Of a stretch of DNA of 61,675 nt, positions 16,327 through 23,087 are shown in pieces. The stretch's first letter is position 1. Each line of letters starts with the position of its first letter. Under the pieces are notes generated by a model. The model was not told where the DNA came from. It saw only the letters and a list, made by a program, of their open reading frames with translations, and did no database searches. Source of the stretch: HGM04593 sp045613945 (GTDB lineage: Bacteria; Bacteroidota; Bacteroidia; Bacteroidales; Bacteroidaceae); the NCBI GenBank assembly GCA_045613945.1, contig JAZLBZ010000057.1, forward strand, positions 1 through 61,675, read 5' to 3'. The translations under genes were made by a program, and so were the position numbers.

Positions 16327-18462
16327 ATGAAAAAATTCTTATCAACACTGCTTTTGACAGTACTCATCGCCCCTCTGGCAATGGCAGACGAGGGTATGTG
16401 GTTGCTCCAGTTGATGCGCCAGCAGAACCTCAAGGACAAGATGGCCGAGGCGGGATTGCAGATATCTGTTGACGAAATCTATTCACCCGAGGCTCCATCA
16501 TTGAAGGATGCAATTGGCATCTTCGGTGGCGGCTGTACCGGTGAGGTTGTTTCACCAAACGGCCTTGTATTGACAAACCACCACTGTGGTTTCAAGTTTA
16601 TACAGCAGTTGAGTACAGTCGAGCACGATTACCTGCACAACGGTTTCTGGAGCCAGAACTACGAAGAGGAACTGCCATGCGAGGGCATCGCATTCACATT
16701 TGTCAAGGAGATTAAGGATGTTACCGACGAAATCAATGCACGCATTGCCGATGGCCGCCTGACCGAGGAGGCATCGTTCCAGCGCAACGCACTTGCCGCT
16801 ATAGGCAAGGAACTCTTTGAGGCCGACAACTTTGAGGGCAAGGAGCATATGTACCCACAGTTGCTCCCCTACTTCGAGGGCAACAAGTTTTATCTTGTAT
16901 ACTACCAGAAGTACACCGACGTACGCCTTGTAGGCACACCTCCAAACTCAATCGGCAAGTTCGGTGGCGAGACCGACAACTGGATGTGGCCACGCCACAC
17001 AGGTGACTTCTCTGTGTTCCGCATCTACGGCGACAAGAACGGCAACCCTGCTGCATACAGCAAGGAGAACGTCCCCTTGAGCACTCCAAAGTACCTGAAT
17101 ATCTCACTCGCAGGCTTTGAGCCAAACGACTATGCAATGATCATGGGCTTCCCCGGCAGCACATCACGCTACCTCACAGGCGACGAGGTCAAGCAGAGAA
17201 TGTTCCATGAGAACGAGCCACGCATTGCAATGCGCGACGTAACATTGAACATCATTCGCGAAGAGATGGCAAAGAGCCAGGACATCGCCATCAGATATGC
17301 CAACAAGCAAGCAAGCATAAGCAACTACTGGAAAAACTCTATCGGCATGAACAAGGCTATTGTTGACAACAAGGTAGTTGAGACAAAACTCGCCGAGGAG
17401 GCTGCATTCAAGGCTTGGGCACTGCAGAATGGCAAGAACGAGTATGCCAATGTAGTTGAAAGAATCAACGCTTGCGTTGAGGAGGCAAACCGCACAACAT
17501 ACCTCACCACACTCACAACAGAACTCATCAGCTGCGTCGAGTTTATACAGCGCAACCTCTACGAGGAGGCAAACATGTTCAATGATCCTAAATTGACACA
17601 GGACCAGATGAATGCCTTCTACAACTGGCTCCACAACCGCGACTACGACCATGAGATTGACCGCCGCATTGCAAAGGAGGTTCTCCCGCTCTACTTCAGC
17701 CTTACACAGCCTGAGGAGCGCGACGCTTACCTCAACGAGATGTATGCAAAGTACAAGGGCAACCTCGAGAAGTACATTGACGATGTATACAACAAGTCAA
17801 TCCTCGCAAGCAAGAAGAACTTTGACAACTTCATGAAGAAGCCATCGGCCAAGAAGTTCGAGAAAGACCCTGCAATGCAGTTGCGTGCAGCAGTCTTCAG
17901 GACATACAGAGCATTGGCAGAAAAGGATGCTGAGTTTGCAAAGGTAATCAACCCGCTGCACAAGACATATCTCAAGGGCCTGATGGAGATGACAAACGGC
18001 CCTGTATACCCCGATGCAAACTTCACAATGCGTCTTACATACGGTAACGTGAAGCCATACAACCCAAAAGACGGTGTTACCTATAACTACTACACAACAC
18101 TCAAGGGTGTGATGGAGAAGGAAGACCCGACAAACAGCGAGTTCATCGTGCCTGCACGTCTCAAGGAACTCTACGAGGCTAAGGACTTTGGAGAGTATGC
18201 ATTGCCAAACGGCGAGATGCCCGTTGCGTTCCTCACAACCAACGACATCACCGGTGGCAACAGCGGTAGCGGTGTGCTCAACGCACGCGGCGAACTCATT
18301 GGCCTTGCATTCGACGGCAACTGGGAGTCACTCAGCGGCGACATCAACTTCGACGACAACCTGCAGCGTTGTATCAACGTAGATATCCGCTATGTACTCT
18401 TCGTAATCGACAAGTTCGGCGGTTGCAAGCGCCTCATCGAGGAGATGAACATCGTCAAATAA
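16327..18462 (+). CDS. S46 family dipeptidyl-peptidase, DPP7-like
   Basis: A 711-residue exported serine peptidase that removes dipeptides from the N-terminus of oligopeptides in the periplasm, feeding amino-acid fermentation. A signal peptide (MKKFLSTLLLTVLIAPLAMA) precedes the mature DEGMW. The chymotrypsin-like triad is His85 (LTNHHCG), Asp227 (RHTGDFS) and Ser646 (GGNSGSG). The specificity position, 18 residues after the serine, is Gly664 (in FDGNWE). As I recall, DPP11 enzymes, which prefer Asp/Glu, have Arg there and the hydrophobic-preferring DPP7 has Gly, so I favour DPP7. There is no T9SS C-terminal sorting domain. A strong terminator follows. Confidence 0.93.
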   Translation: MKKFLSTLLLTVLIAPLAMADEGMWLLQLMRQQNLKDKMAEAGLQISVDEIYSPEAPSLKDAIGIFGGGCTGEVVSPNGLVLTNHHCGFKFIQQLSTVEHDYLHNGFWSQNYEEELPCEGIAFTFVKEIKDVTDEINARIADGRLTEEASFQRNALAAIGKELFEADNFEGKEHMYPQLLPYFEGNKFYLVYYQKYTDVRLVGTPPNSIGKFGGETDNWMWPRHTGDFSVFRIYGDKNGNPAAYSKENVPLSTPKYLNISLAGFEPNDYAMIMGFPGSTSRYLTGDEVKQRMFHENEPRIAMRDVTLNIIREEMAKSQDIAIRYANKQASISNYWKNSIGMNKAIVDNKVVETKLAEEAAFKAWALQNGKNEYANVVERINACVEEANRTTYLTTLTTELISCVEFIQRNLYEEANMFNDPKLTQDQMNAFYNWLHNRDYDHEIDRRIAKEVLPLYFSLTQPEERDAYLNEMYAKYKGNLEKYIDDVYNKSILASKKNFDNFMKKPSAKKFEKDPAMQLRAAVFRTYRALAEKDAEFAKVINPLHKTYLKGLMEMTNGPVYPDANFTMRLTYGNVKPYNPKDGVTYNYYTTLKGVMEKEDPTNSEFIVPARLKELYEAKDFGEYALPNGEMPVAFLTTNDITGGNSGSGVLNARGELIGLAFDGNWESLSGDINFDDNLQRCINVDIRYVLFVIDKFGGCKRLIEEMNIVK

Positions 18463-18478
18463 AAAGAACGAGATTAAC

Positions 18479-18526
18479 ATATAACGACAATAGGCAGTCC
18501 TGCGGGACTGCCTATTGTCGTTATAT
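18479..18526. terminator. Terminator between the S46 peptidase and the C26-M19 fusion
   Basis: Perfect 22-bp inverted repeat with a 4-nt loop (TGCG), between convergent genes. The A/T-rich ends of the stem provide T-rich tails in both directions. Confidence 0.85.
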
Positions 18527-18538
18527 AATCAATTTACT

Positions 18539-20299
18539 TTAAATCTCCTGCACCTGGCGCATTACGCGGAGCCAGTTGCTGCCCCAGATTTTCTCTATGT
18601 CGGCAGCGCTGAGCCCCCTGCGAAGGAGTTCGCGGGTTACGTTGCGCAACTGTGACGCCGACGAGCAGCCGATAACCTTGCCGTCACCGTCAAAGTCGGT
18701 ACCAATGCCAACGTGGTCAATGCCGGCAACATCTATCGCGTGCTGCAGATGGGCAAGGAAGTCATCGAGCGTCGCCTCGCCCTCCTTGCGCAGGAAACCG
18801 CTGTACATTGTCACCTGCACCACTCCGCCTTTTGCCGCCAATGCGCGCATCTGCTCATCGGTGAGGTTGCGCGGATGGTCGCAGAGCGCACGGCACGATG
18901 AGTGCGAGCACACGACAGGCCTTTCGCTGCACTCAAGAACCTGCCAAAAGGTGCTTTCGGCTGCATGAGAGAGGTCGATCATCATTCCCACGCGGTTCAT
19001 CTCACGCACCACCTCATGCCCAAAGGCGCTCAGGCCGCCATGCTCGGAATTGCCACGCGCCGAGTCGCATATATCATTGTCGCCATTGTGGCAGAGCGTT
19101 ATATAAACAACGCCCTTGCTGCGCAGGCGCCCAACATTTGACAAGTCGCGCCCTATGGCATATCCATTCTCTACAGCGAGCATAATGGCACGCTTGCCTG
19201 CCACCTTTGCCCTGTAGAGTTCGTCGGCTGTAGTGCACAACGAAATGTGCGCCTCGTTACCGGCGACCCGGTCAGCAACCCACTCCAAGAGCCTGTCGGC
19301 TTTTCCGCCAGCCTTTTTCAACGAATCCTCATCACGCGCTCCCTGCGGGATATATGCCGCCATAGTAGTTACATCAAGCAAGCCCTCGGCCATCTTATGA
19401 AGGTCGACAAGGGCAACAAGGTCGCGACATTCAAGGCGATAGGGTGTGGCAGAGAGCATTGGAGTGTCGCAATGAGAATCCAGCGTCAATATCCTTCTGT
19501 GCAGTTCTGTCACACTGCGGTATAATGCAGCCTCGCCAACAAGCCAGCGAAAAAGCGGCATCATGGACTCGTCCCCCACCATAATGAATGACTCGGGATG
19601 CCACTGCACGCCAATTATGCTGCGCCCATCAACAGCCTCAATCGCTTCAATAACACCATCCGATGAGGTTGCTACAACCGCAAAACCCTCGGGCACGCGG
19701 CTGACTGCCTGATGATGAAAGGTATTGACTGCCAATTGCTCTTTTCCAAAGAGACCAAATAGCCTGCTACCAGGGAGAATTGCCACATCGTGTGTTGCCA
19801 CGCCACGCTCCACAGGCTCCTGATCGTGAGCAATAAGGTGACTGCCCAACGCTGCATATATATCCTGATGCACCGAACCGCCAAATGCAGCGGCAACAGC
19901 CTGCACACCACGACAGATGCCCAAAATGGGCAGGCTGCGTGCATTGGCTAGTTGCGCCAGCAGCAGTTCCTGTTCATCGCGGGCTGTGTTTATATTATGA
20001 AGCAGCGAATAGTCGGGTTCTTCGCCCATATAACGCGGGTCAATGTCGGCACCGCCGGTGAGCAGCAGTGCGTCTATGTGAGAGAGAGTCTCAATAAGAG
20101 GCTCGCGCTCGGGGTATGGCGGGATAAGAAGAGGTACTCCGCCCGCTTCAAGAACAGAGCGGTAATAGGCATCGGCTAGGGTAGCCTTGCCGTCGGAGAA
20201 ATTGGCTGTGATACCAATCACCGGACGACTTTCGCAAAGCGGATAACGACTGTGCAAGGCTGCGAACTCAGCCTTTACATCAAATTTGTCTGCAAGCAT
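18539..20299 (-). CDS. Fusion of a C26 gamma-glutamyl hydrolase-like domain with an M19 membrane-dipeptidase domain
   Basis: A 586-residue two-domain peptidase. Residues about 25-255 form a class I glutamine-amidotransferase/peptidase C26 domain with nucleophile Cys129 in GICRG, LLTGGADIDP, and His234-Glu236 in QWHPES, as in gamma-glutamyl-GABA hydrolases. Residues about 265-586 form a renal-dipeptidase (M19) domain with DSHCDTP (metal ligands His276, Asp278), MLAVENG (bridging Glu), MIDLSHAAE and VGIGTDFDGDG. Together they could cleave a gamma-glutamyl bond and then the remaining dipeptide, for example gamma-Glu-Cys-Gly then Cys-Gly (inference). I chose the ATG at 20299 (MLADKF); ten codons further upstream is an alternative that overlaps the lrp terminator. 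No clear signal peptide, so probably cytoplasmic. Confidence 0.88.
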   Translation of the reverse strand: MLADKFDVKAEFAALHSRYPLCESRPVIGITANFSDGKATLADAYYRSVLEAGGVPLLIPPYPEREPLIETLSHIDALLLTGGADIDPRYMGEEPDYSLLHNINTARDEQELLLAQLANARSLPILGICRGVQAVAAAFGGSVHQDIYAALGSHLIAHDQEPVERGVATHDVAILPGSRLFGLFGKEQLAVNTFHHQAVSRVPEGFAVVATSSDGVIEAIEAVDGRSIIGVQWHPESFIMVGDESMMPLFRWLVGEAALYRSVTELHRRILTLDSHCDTPMLSATPYRLECRDLVALVDLHKMAEGLLDVTTMAAYIPQGARDEDSLKKAGGKADRLLEWVADRVAGNEAHISLCTTADELYRAKVAGKRAIMLAVENGYAIGRDLSNVGRLRSKGVVYITLCHNGDNDICDSARGNSEHGGLSAFGHEVVREMNRVGMMIDLSHAAESTFWQVLECSERPVVCSHSSCRALCDHPRNLTDEQMRALAAKGGVVQVTMYSGFLRKEGEATLDDFLAHLQHAIDVAGIDHVGIGTDFDGDGKVIGCSSASQLRNVTRELLRRGLSAADIEKIWGSNWLRVMRQVQEI

Positions 20300-20318
20300 A
20301 AGAATAAGAAAAACAAAA

Positions 20319-20349
20319 AACACCCGCACTTGATACAGACACGGGTGTT
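20319..20349 (-). terminator. Terminator of the FKBP-FKBP-lrp operon
   Basis: Stem AACACCCG / CGGGTGTT (8 bp) with a 15-nt loop, followed on the minus strand by TTTTTTGTTTTT. It starts 22 nt after the Lrp stop and ends 20 nt before the next ATG. Confidence 0.8.
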
Positions 20350-20370
20350 GATTCTACAATAGGAGTGTCA

Positions 20371-20838
20371 TTATTCCATTGGCATATTGCGCTTGATGCT
20401 ATGGTCAAGCACAATCATTGTCTCGGTGCTCACAACACCCGGAATCTCCTGCACACGACCGTTGAGCAACTGCATGAGGTGCTCATTGTCGTTTGAGTAC
20501 ATCTTAGCAAGGATTGAGTATGGACCGGTTGTGTAGCAGCACTCCACCACCTCGGGAATCTCGCGCAGGCGCTCGACAACCTCCTTGTACATTGAGCCGC
20601 GCTCAAGACGTATACCAATGTATGTACAAGTCTTGTAGCCAAGACGGCGCACATCAATCTCGTAGCAAGAGCCCGATATAATTCCCATGTCTATGAGGTG
20701 CTGTACACGCAGATGGATTGCCGCACGTGACACACCACAGAGTTCCGCTACATTACGGAAAGGGATTCTTGCATCCTTTGATATAATACTCAATATCTTG
20801 AGGTCGAGAGCATCGACTTTGCATTCTAGGTTTTTCAT
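20371..20838 (-). CDS. Lrp/AsnC family transcriptional regulator
   Basis: A 155-residue regulator. The N-terminal helix-turn-helix domain (about 8-60; LDLKILSIISKDARIPF, VSRAAIHLRVQHL) binds DNA. The C-terminal RAM/AsnC domain (about 70-145; GVVSTETMIVL near its end) binds amino acids and sets the oligomeric state. It is the last gene of a three-gene operon behind two FKBP isomerases (27-nt gap) and ahead of a strong terminator and the C26-M19 peptidase. The effector is not predictable; control of amino-acid or peptide use, including its own neighbours, would fit the family. Confidence 0.92.
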   Translation of the reverse strand: MKNLECKVDALDLKILSIISKDARIPFRNVAELCGVSRAAIHLRVQHLIDMGIISGSCYEIDVRRLGYKTCTYIGIRLERGSMYKEVVERLREIPEVVECCYTTGPYSILAKMYSNDNEHLMQLLNGRVQEIPGVVSTETMIVLDHSIKRNMPME

Positions 20839-20865
20839 ATTAGGTCGGTTATAAGTTGTGTTTTG

Positions 20866-21753
20866 TTATTTCTTTACAATTTTCACTATTTCAATGTCAT
20901 AGACTATTGCGCTGTAGGGCGGCACAACGTTGCTGCCCATTGCTCCATAGGCTAGTTGCCAGGGAAGATAGACCTTGCATTTTGTTCCAACGGGAAGGAT
21001 GGTAAAGACCTCGGTCAGGCCTGGAAGCATCTCGCTCACTTTCGCCTCACATACCTCTCCACGCGAACTCTCAAACGTGTTGCCATTGATAAACGAAGCC
21101 TTGTATATGTAGCCGACTGTACTGCCAAGAAGCGCGGTATCGCCACTGCCGGCATGTTCAATCTTCACCTGCACACCGCTGCTCAATGTCTCAACACCAT
21201 TGCGTGTACTGTTGCGGGCAATAAATTCCTCGCTTGGCAAACGGAAAACGGTACTGTTGTAATAGTCATATGCGGCACGAGGTGTCATTATATAGTTCTT
21301 GCCATATGCCACAGCCTTCAATCCCTCAAGGAAGATGCGGTAATCAACCCGCTTCGTTGTGTCGCTATGATAGATTACTGCATTGGCCTCGTCAAGCATC
21401 TCCATTGCTGATGCGCCCACAACAACGCCTTGAGCGTAGGCAACAGCCTCGGGCGACTCGTCTGCCGGAAAGGCATCACACAGTCCCTTGACAAAGTTGT
21501 CAATTGTTGAATCGGTTATGCCCAGTTCCCTTATTGCGCGGGGCATATCGCTTGCAACCATCATACTGACGGCATACGACATTGAGTCCTGCGCATTGGC
21601 CAGATATACGCCACGCTCATTGCCTGTGGGGAGTTCTACATCCCCAGCAGTCTCCTTAGGCGCGCCCTCACGGGGAGCCAAAAACAGGCCGGCCGCCACA
21701 TAGGCAAGCAAAACGGCAACAAATATCAGCAGTGCTTTATTCCCTGATTTCAT
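20866..21753 (-). CDS. Membrane-anchored FKBP-type peptidyl-prolyl isomerase
   Basis: A 295-residue protein. An N-terminal hydrophobic segment (ALLIFVAVLLAYVAAGLFLA, residues 7-26) without a lipobox cysteine looks like an uncleaved anchor or a signal peptide into the periplasm. Residues about 50-165 resemble the helical FKBP-N dimerisation domain. The C-terminal FKBP fold (about 185-295) carries SSGVQVKIEHAGSG, FTILPVGTKCKVYLPWQLAYG and PPYSAIVYDIEIVKI. Several usual active-site aromatics look replaced (SSRGEVCEAKVSEMLPGLTE instead of the common F/VIKGWEEA region), so isomerase activity may be weak. It lies 9 nt after the second FKBP gene. Likely a periplasmic folding factor. Confidence 0.85.
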   Translation of the reverse strand: MKSGNKALLIFVAVLLAYVAAGLFLAPREGAPKETAGDVELPTGNERGVYLANAQDSMSYAVSMMVASDMPRAIRELGITDSTIDNFVKGLCDAFPADESPEAVAYAQGVVVGASAMEMLDEANAVIYHSDTTKRVDYRIFLEGLKAVAYGKNYIMTPRAAYDYYNSTVFRLPSEEFIARNSTRNGVETLSSGVQVKIEHAGSGDTALLGSTVGYIYKASFINGNTFESSRGEVCEAKVSEMLPGLTEVFTILPVGTKCKVYLPWQLAYGAMGSNVVPPYSAIVYDIEIVKIVKK

Positions 21754-21762
21754 CGCGTCTTT

Positions 21763-22347
21763 TTAGAGAACCTTGATAAGTTCAACATCGAATACAAGAG
21801 CACTGTAAGGAGGTATCATCTCACCTGCACCATGCTCGCCATATGCCATATCATAAGGGATATAAAGACGCCATTTTGCACCCTCCTGCATCAACTGGAG
21901 AGCCTCGACCCAACCCTTGATAACCTGGTTCACGCCAAACACCGCAGGCTCGCCACGCTTGATTGAACTGTCAAAGATTGTACCGTCAATGAGTGTACCC
22001 TCGTAGTGGCACTGTACACGGTCTGTTGCCGATGGTTTCTTGCCGTCACCCGCAGCAATCACTTCATACTGCAAGCCACTTGGCAGCACTGTAACACCCT
22101 CTTTCTTTGCATTTGCAGCAAGGAACGCCTCGCCGCTTGCCTTGTTCTGCGCATAAGCCTCCTCGGCCAGTTTGCGGAAGTGGTCGTTAACAACCTGCTG
22201 AGCCTCGGAGTGCGACATATCGGTCTTTGCACCGGTGAGCACATCCTTGAGAGCCTTTACAAAGTCCTCTACATTCATATCCTTGACGCCCATTGAGAGC
22301 AGATTCTGGCCTATACCCATTCCGAGGCCGTAACTAAATTTATCCAT
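21763..22347 (-). CDS. FKBP-type peptidyl-prolyl isomerase (FklB-like)
   Basis: A 194-residue isomerase/chaperone. The N-terminal half is the helical FKBP-N domain (FSYGLGMGIGQNLLSMGV to about residue 75). The C-terminal FKBP domain reads LPSGLQYEVIAAGDGKKP, VQCHYEGTLIDGTIFDSS, VIKGWVEALQLMQEGAKW and IPPYSALVFDVELIKVL, with the expected binding-pocket residues. There is no signal peptide, so it is predicted to be cytoplasmic. It is the first gene of the FKBP-FKBP-lrp operon and is preceded by a well-formed Bacteroidota promoter. The pairing with a membrane-anchored paralogue suggests a duplication that split between compartments. Confidence 0.92.
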   Translation of the reverse strand: MDKFSYGLGMGIGQNLLSMGVKDMNVEDFVKALKDVLTGAKTDMSHSEAQQVVNDHFRKLAEEAYAQNKASGEAFLAANAKKEGVTVLPSGLQYEVIAAGDGKKPSATDRVQCHYEGTLIDGTIFDSSIKRGEPAVFGVNQVIKGWVEALQLMQEGAKWRLYIPYDMAYGEHGAGEMIPPYSALVFDVELIKVL

Positions 22348-22431
22348 TCTATTAATTTTATTATGATATTATATATTTTTCTGTCATTTTGCTACAAAGT
22401 CTTTTTACGCACTTTGCAAAGTTGAGACGGG

Positions 22432-22461
22432 CGAAGTTACAATTATTATTCATACCACAAA
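22432..22461 (-). promoter_or_regulatory. Promoter of the FKBP-FKBP-lrp operon
   Basis: On the minus strand TTTG (22458-22461) and TAACTTCG (22432-22439) are spaced by 18 bp; the -7 element differs from TAnnTTTG by one base. Leader about 80 nt. Confidence 0.6.
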
Positions 22462-22629
22462 CATAAATGGCACTTTTTTTTACTTAAAAATGACTTTTTT
22501 TCAAACAAAGTGCTTAAAAGCCCTTTTTACATTTTGTCAAACAGCGCAAATAATGTGCAAACATGTTTCAATTTGCTCTTTAAATATAAAAATATTCTAT
22601 AATTGCAGTAAAAGATCAATTTATTTCCA

Positions 22630-22637
22630 TAACTTTG
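22630..22637 (+). promoter_or_regulatory. Predicted -7 element of the PorW-PorX operon
   Basis: TAACTTTG matches TAnnTTTG. It lies 50 bp before the ATG at 22688 and fixes that start in preference to longer readings. -33 box weak. Confidence 0.55.
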
Positions 22638-22687
22638 TAACAATAGCATGTTCTACACAAAAACCAGGTTCAAAACAGCAACAATAT

Positions 22688-23068
22688 ATGTCAAGCAGCA
22701 TCATAATAGCAATAATATTCTTTGCGATAGCAGGTGGAATGTTCATACTGCGCAAGATGTATGGCAACACAGCCGCGACAACCGAAGACCACGACCACCA
22801 CGATGGCGAGGACGGCACCTGTTGTGGCAAGCACACAAACTGTTCAAAGGGATATGACAACAGCAACCTCTACTTTGACGACGAGGAACTAGACCGTTTC
22901 AAAGGAGTGAAACCCGAGGATTATACCGACAGCGACATCGAGGAGTTTCGCCAGGTACTCTACACAATGCGCGAGGAGGAGGTCGAGAACTGGGCGCACT
23001 GCATTGAGACACGCGGCATTGAACTGCCGCTTGAGATTAAGGAAGAGATACTGATGATGCTACAATAA
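22688..23068 (+). CDS. Small membrane-anchored Cys/His-rich protein
   Basis: A 126-residue protein of unknown function. One N-terminal membrane helix (IIIAIIFFAIAGGMFIL, residues 4-20) is followed by a His/Asp-rich stretch (EDHDHHDGEDG) directly joined to CCGKHTNC, a set of ligands that could bind a transition metal. The last 70 residues are acidic and helical (FDDEELDRFKGVKPEDYTDS and onward to EEILMMLQ). It is the first gene of an operon with a PorW/SprE-like lipoprotein, whose start lies 20 nt after this stop. The helix-out or helix-in topology is not clear. No characterised relative comes to mind. Confidence 0.7.
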   Translation: MSSSIIIAIIFFAIAGGMFILRKMYGNTAATTEDHDHHDGEDGTCCGKHTNCSKGYDNSNLYFDDEELDRFKGVKPEDYTDSDIEEFRQVLYTMREEEVENWAHCIETRGIELPLEIKEEILMMLQ

Positions 23069-23087
23069 CAACACAACACCCGACAGC

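Larger units (their letters stand above)
22348..22687. other. 340-bp divergent intergenic region
   Basis: AT-rich spacer between the FKBP operon (-) and the PorW/PorX operon (+). It holds the minus-strand promoter at 22432-22461 and the plus-strand -7 element at 22630-22637. No convincing reading frame or RNA gene is visible; in-frame ATGs upstream of 22688 would add a segment that spans the promoter and does not look like protein. Confidence 0.6.
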
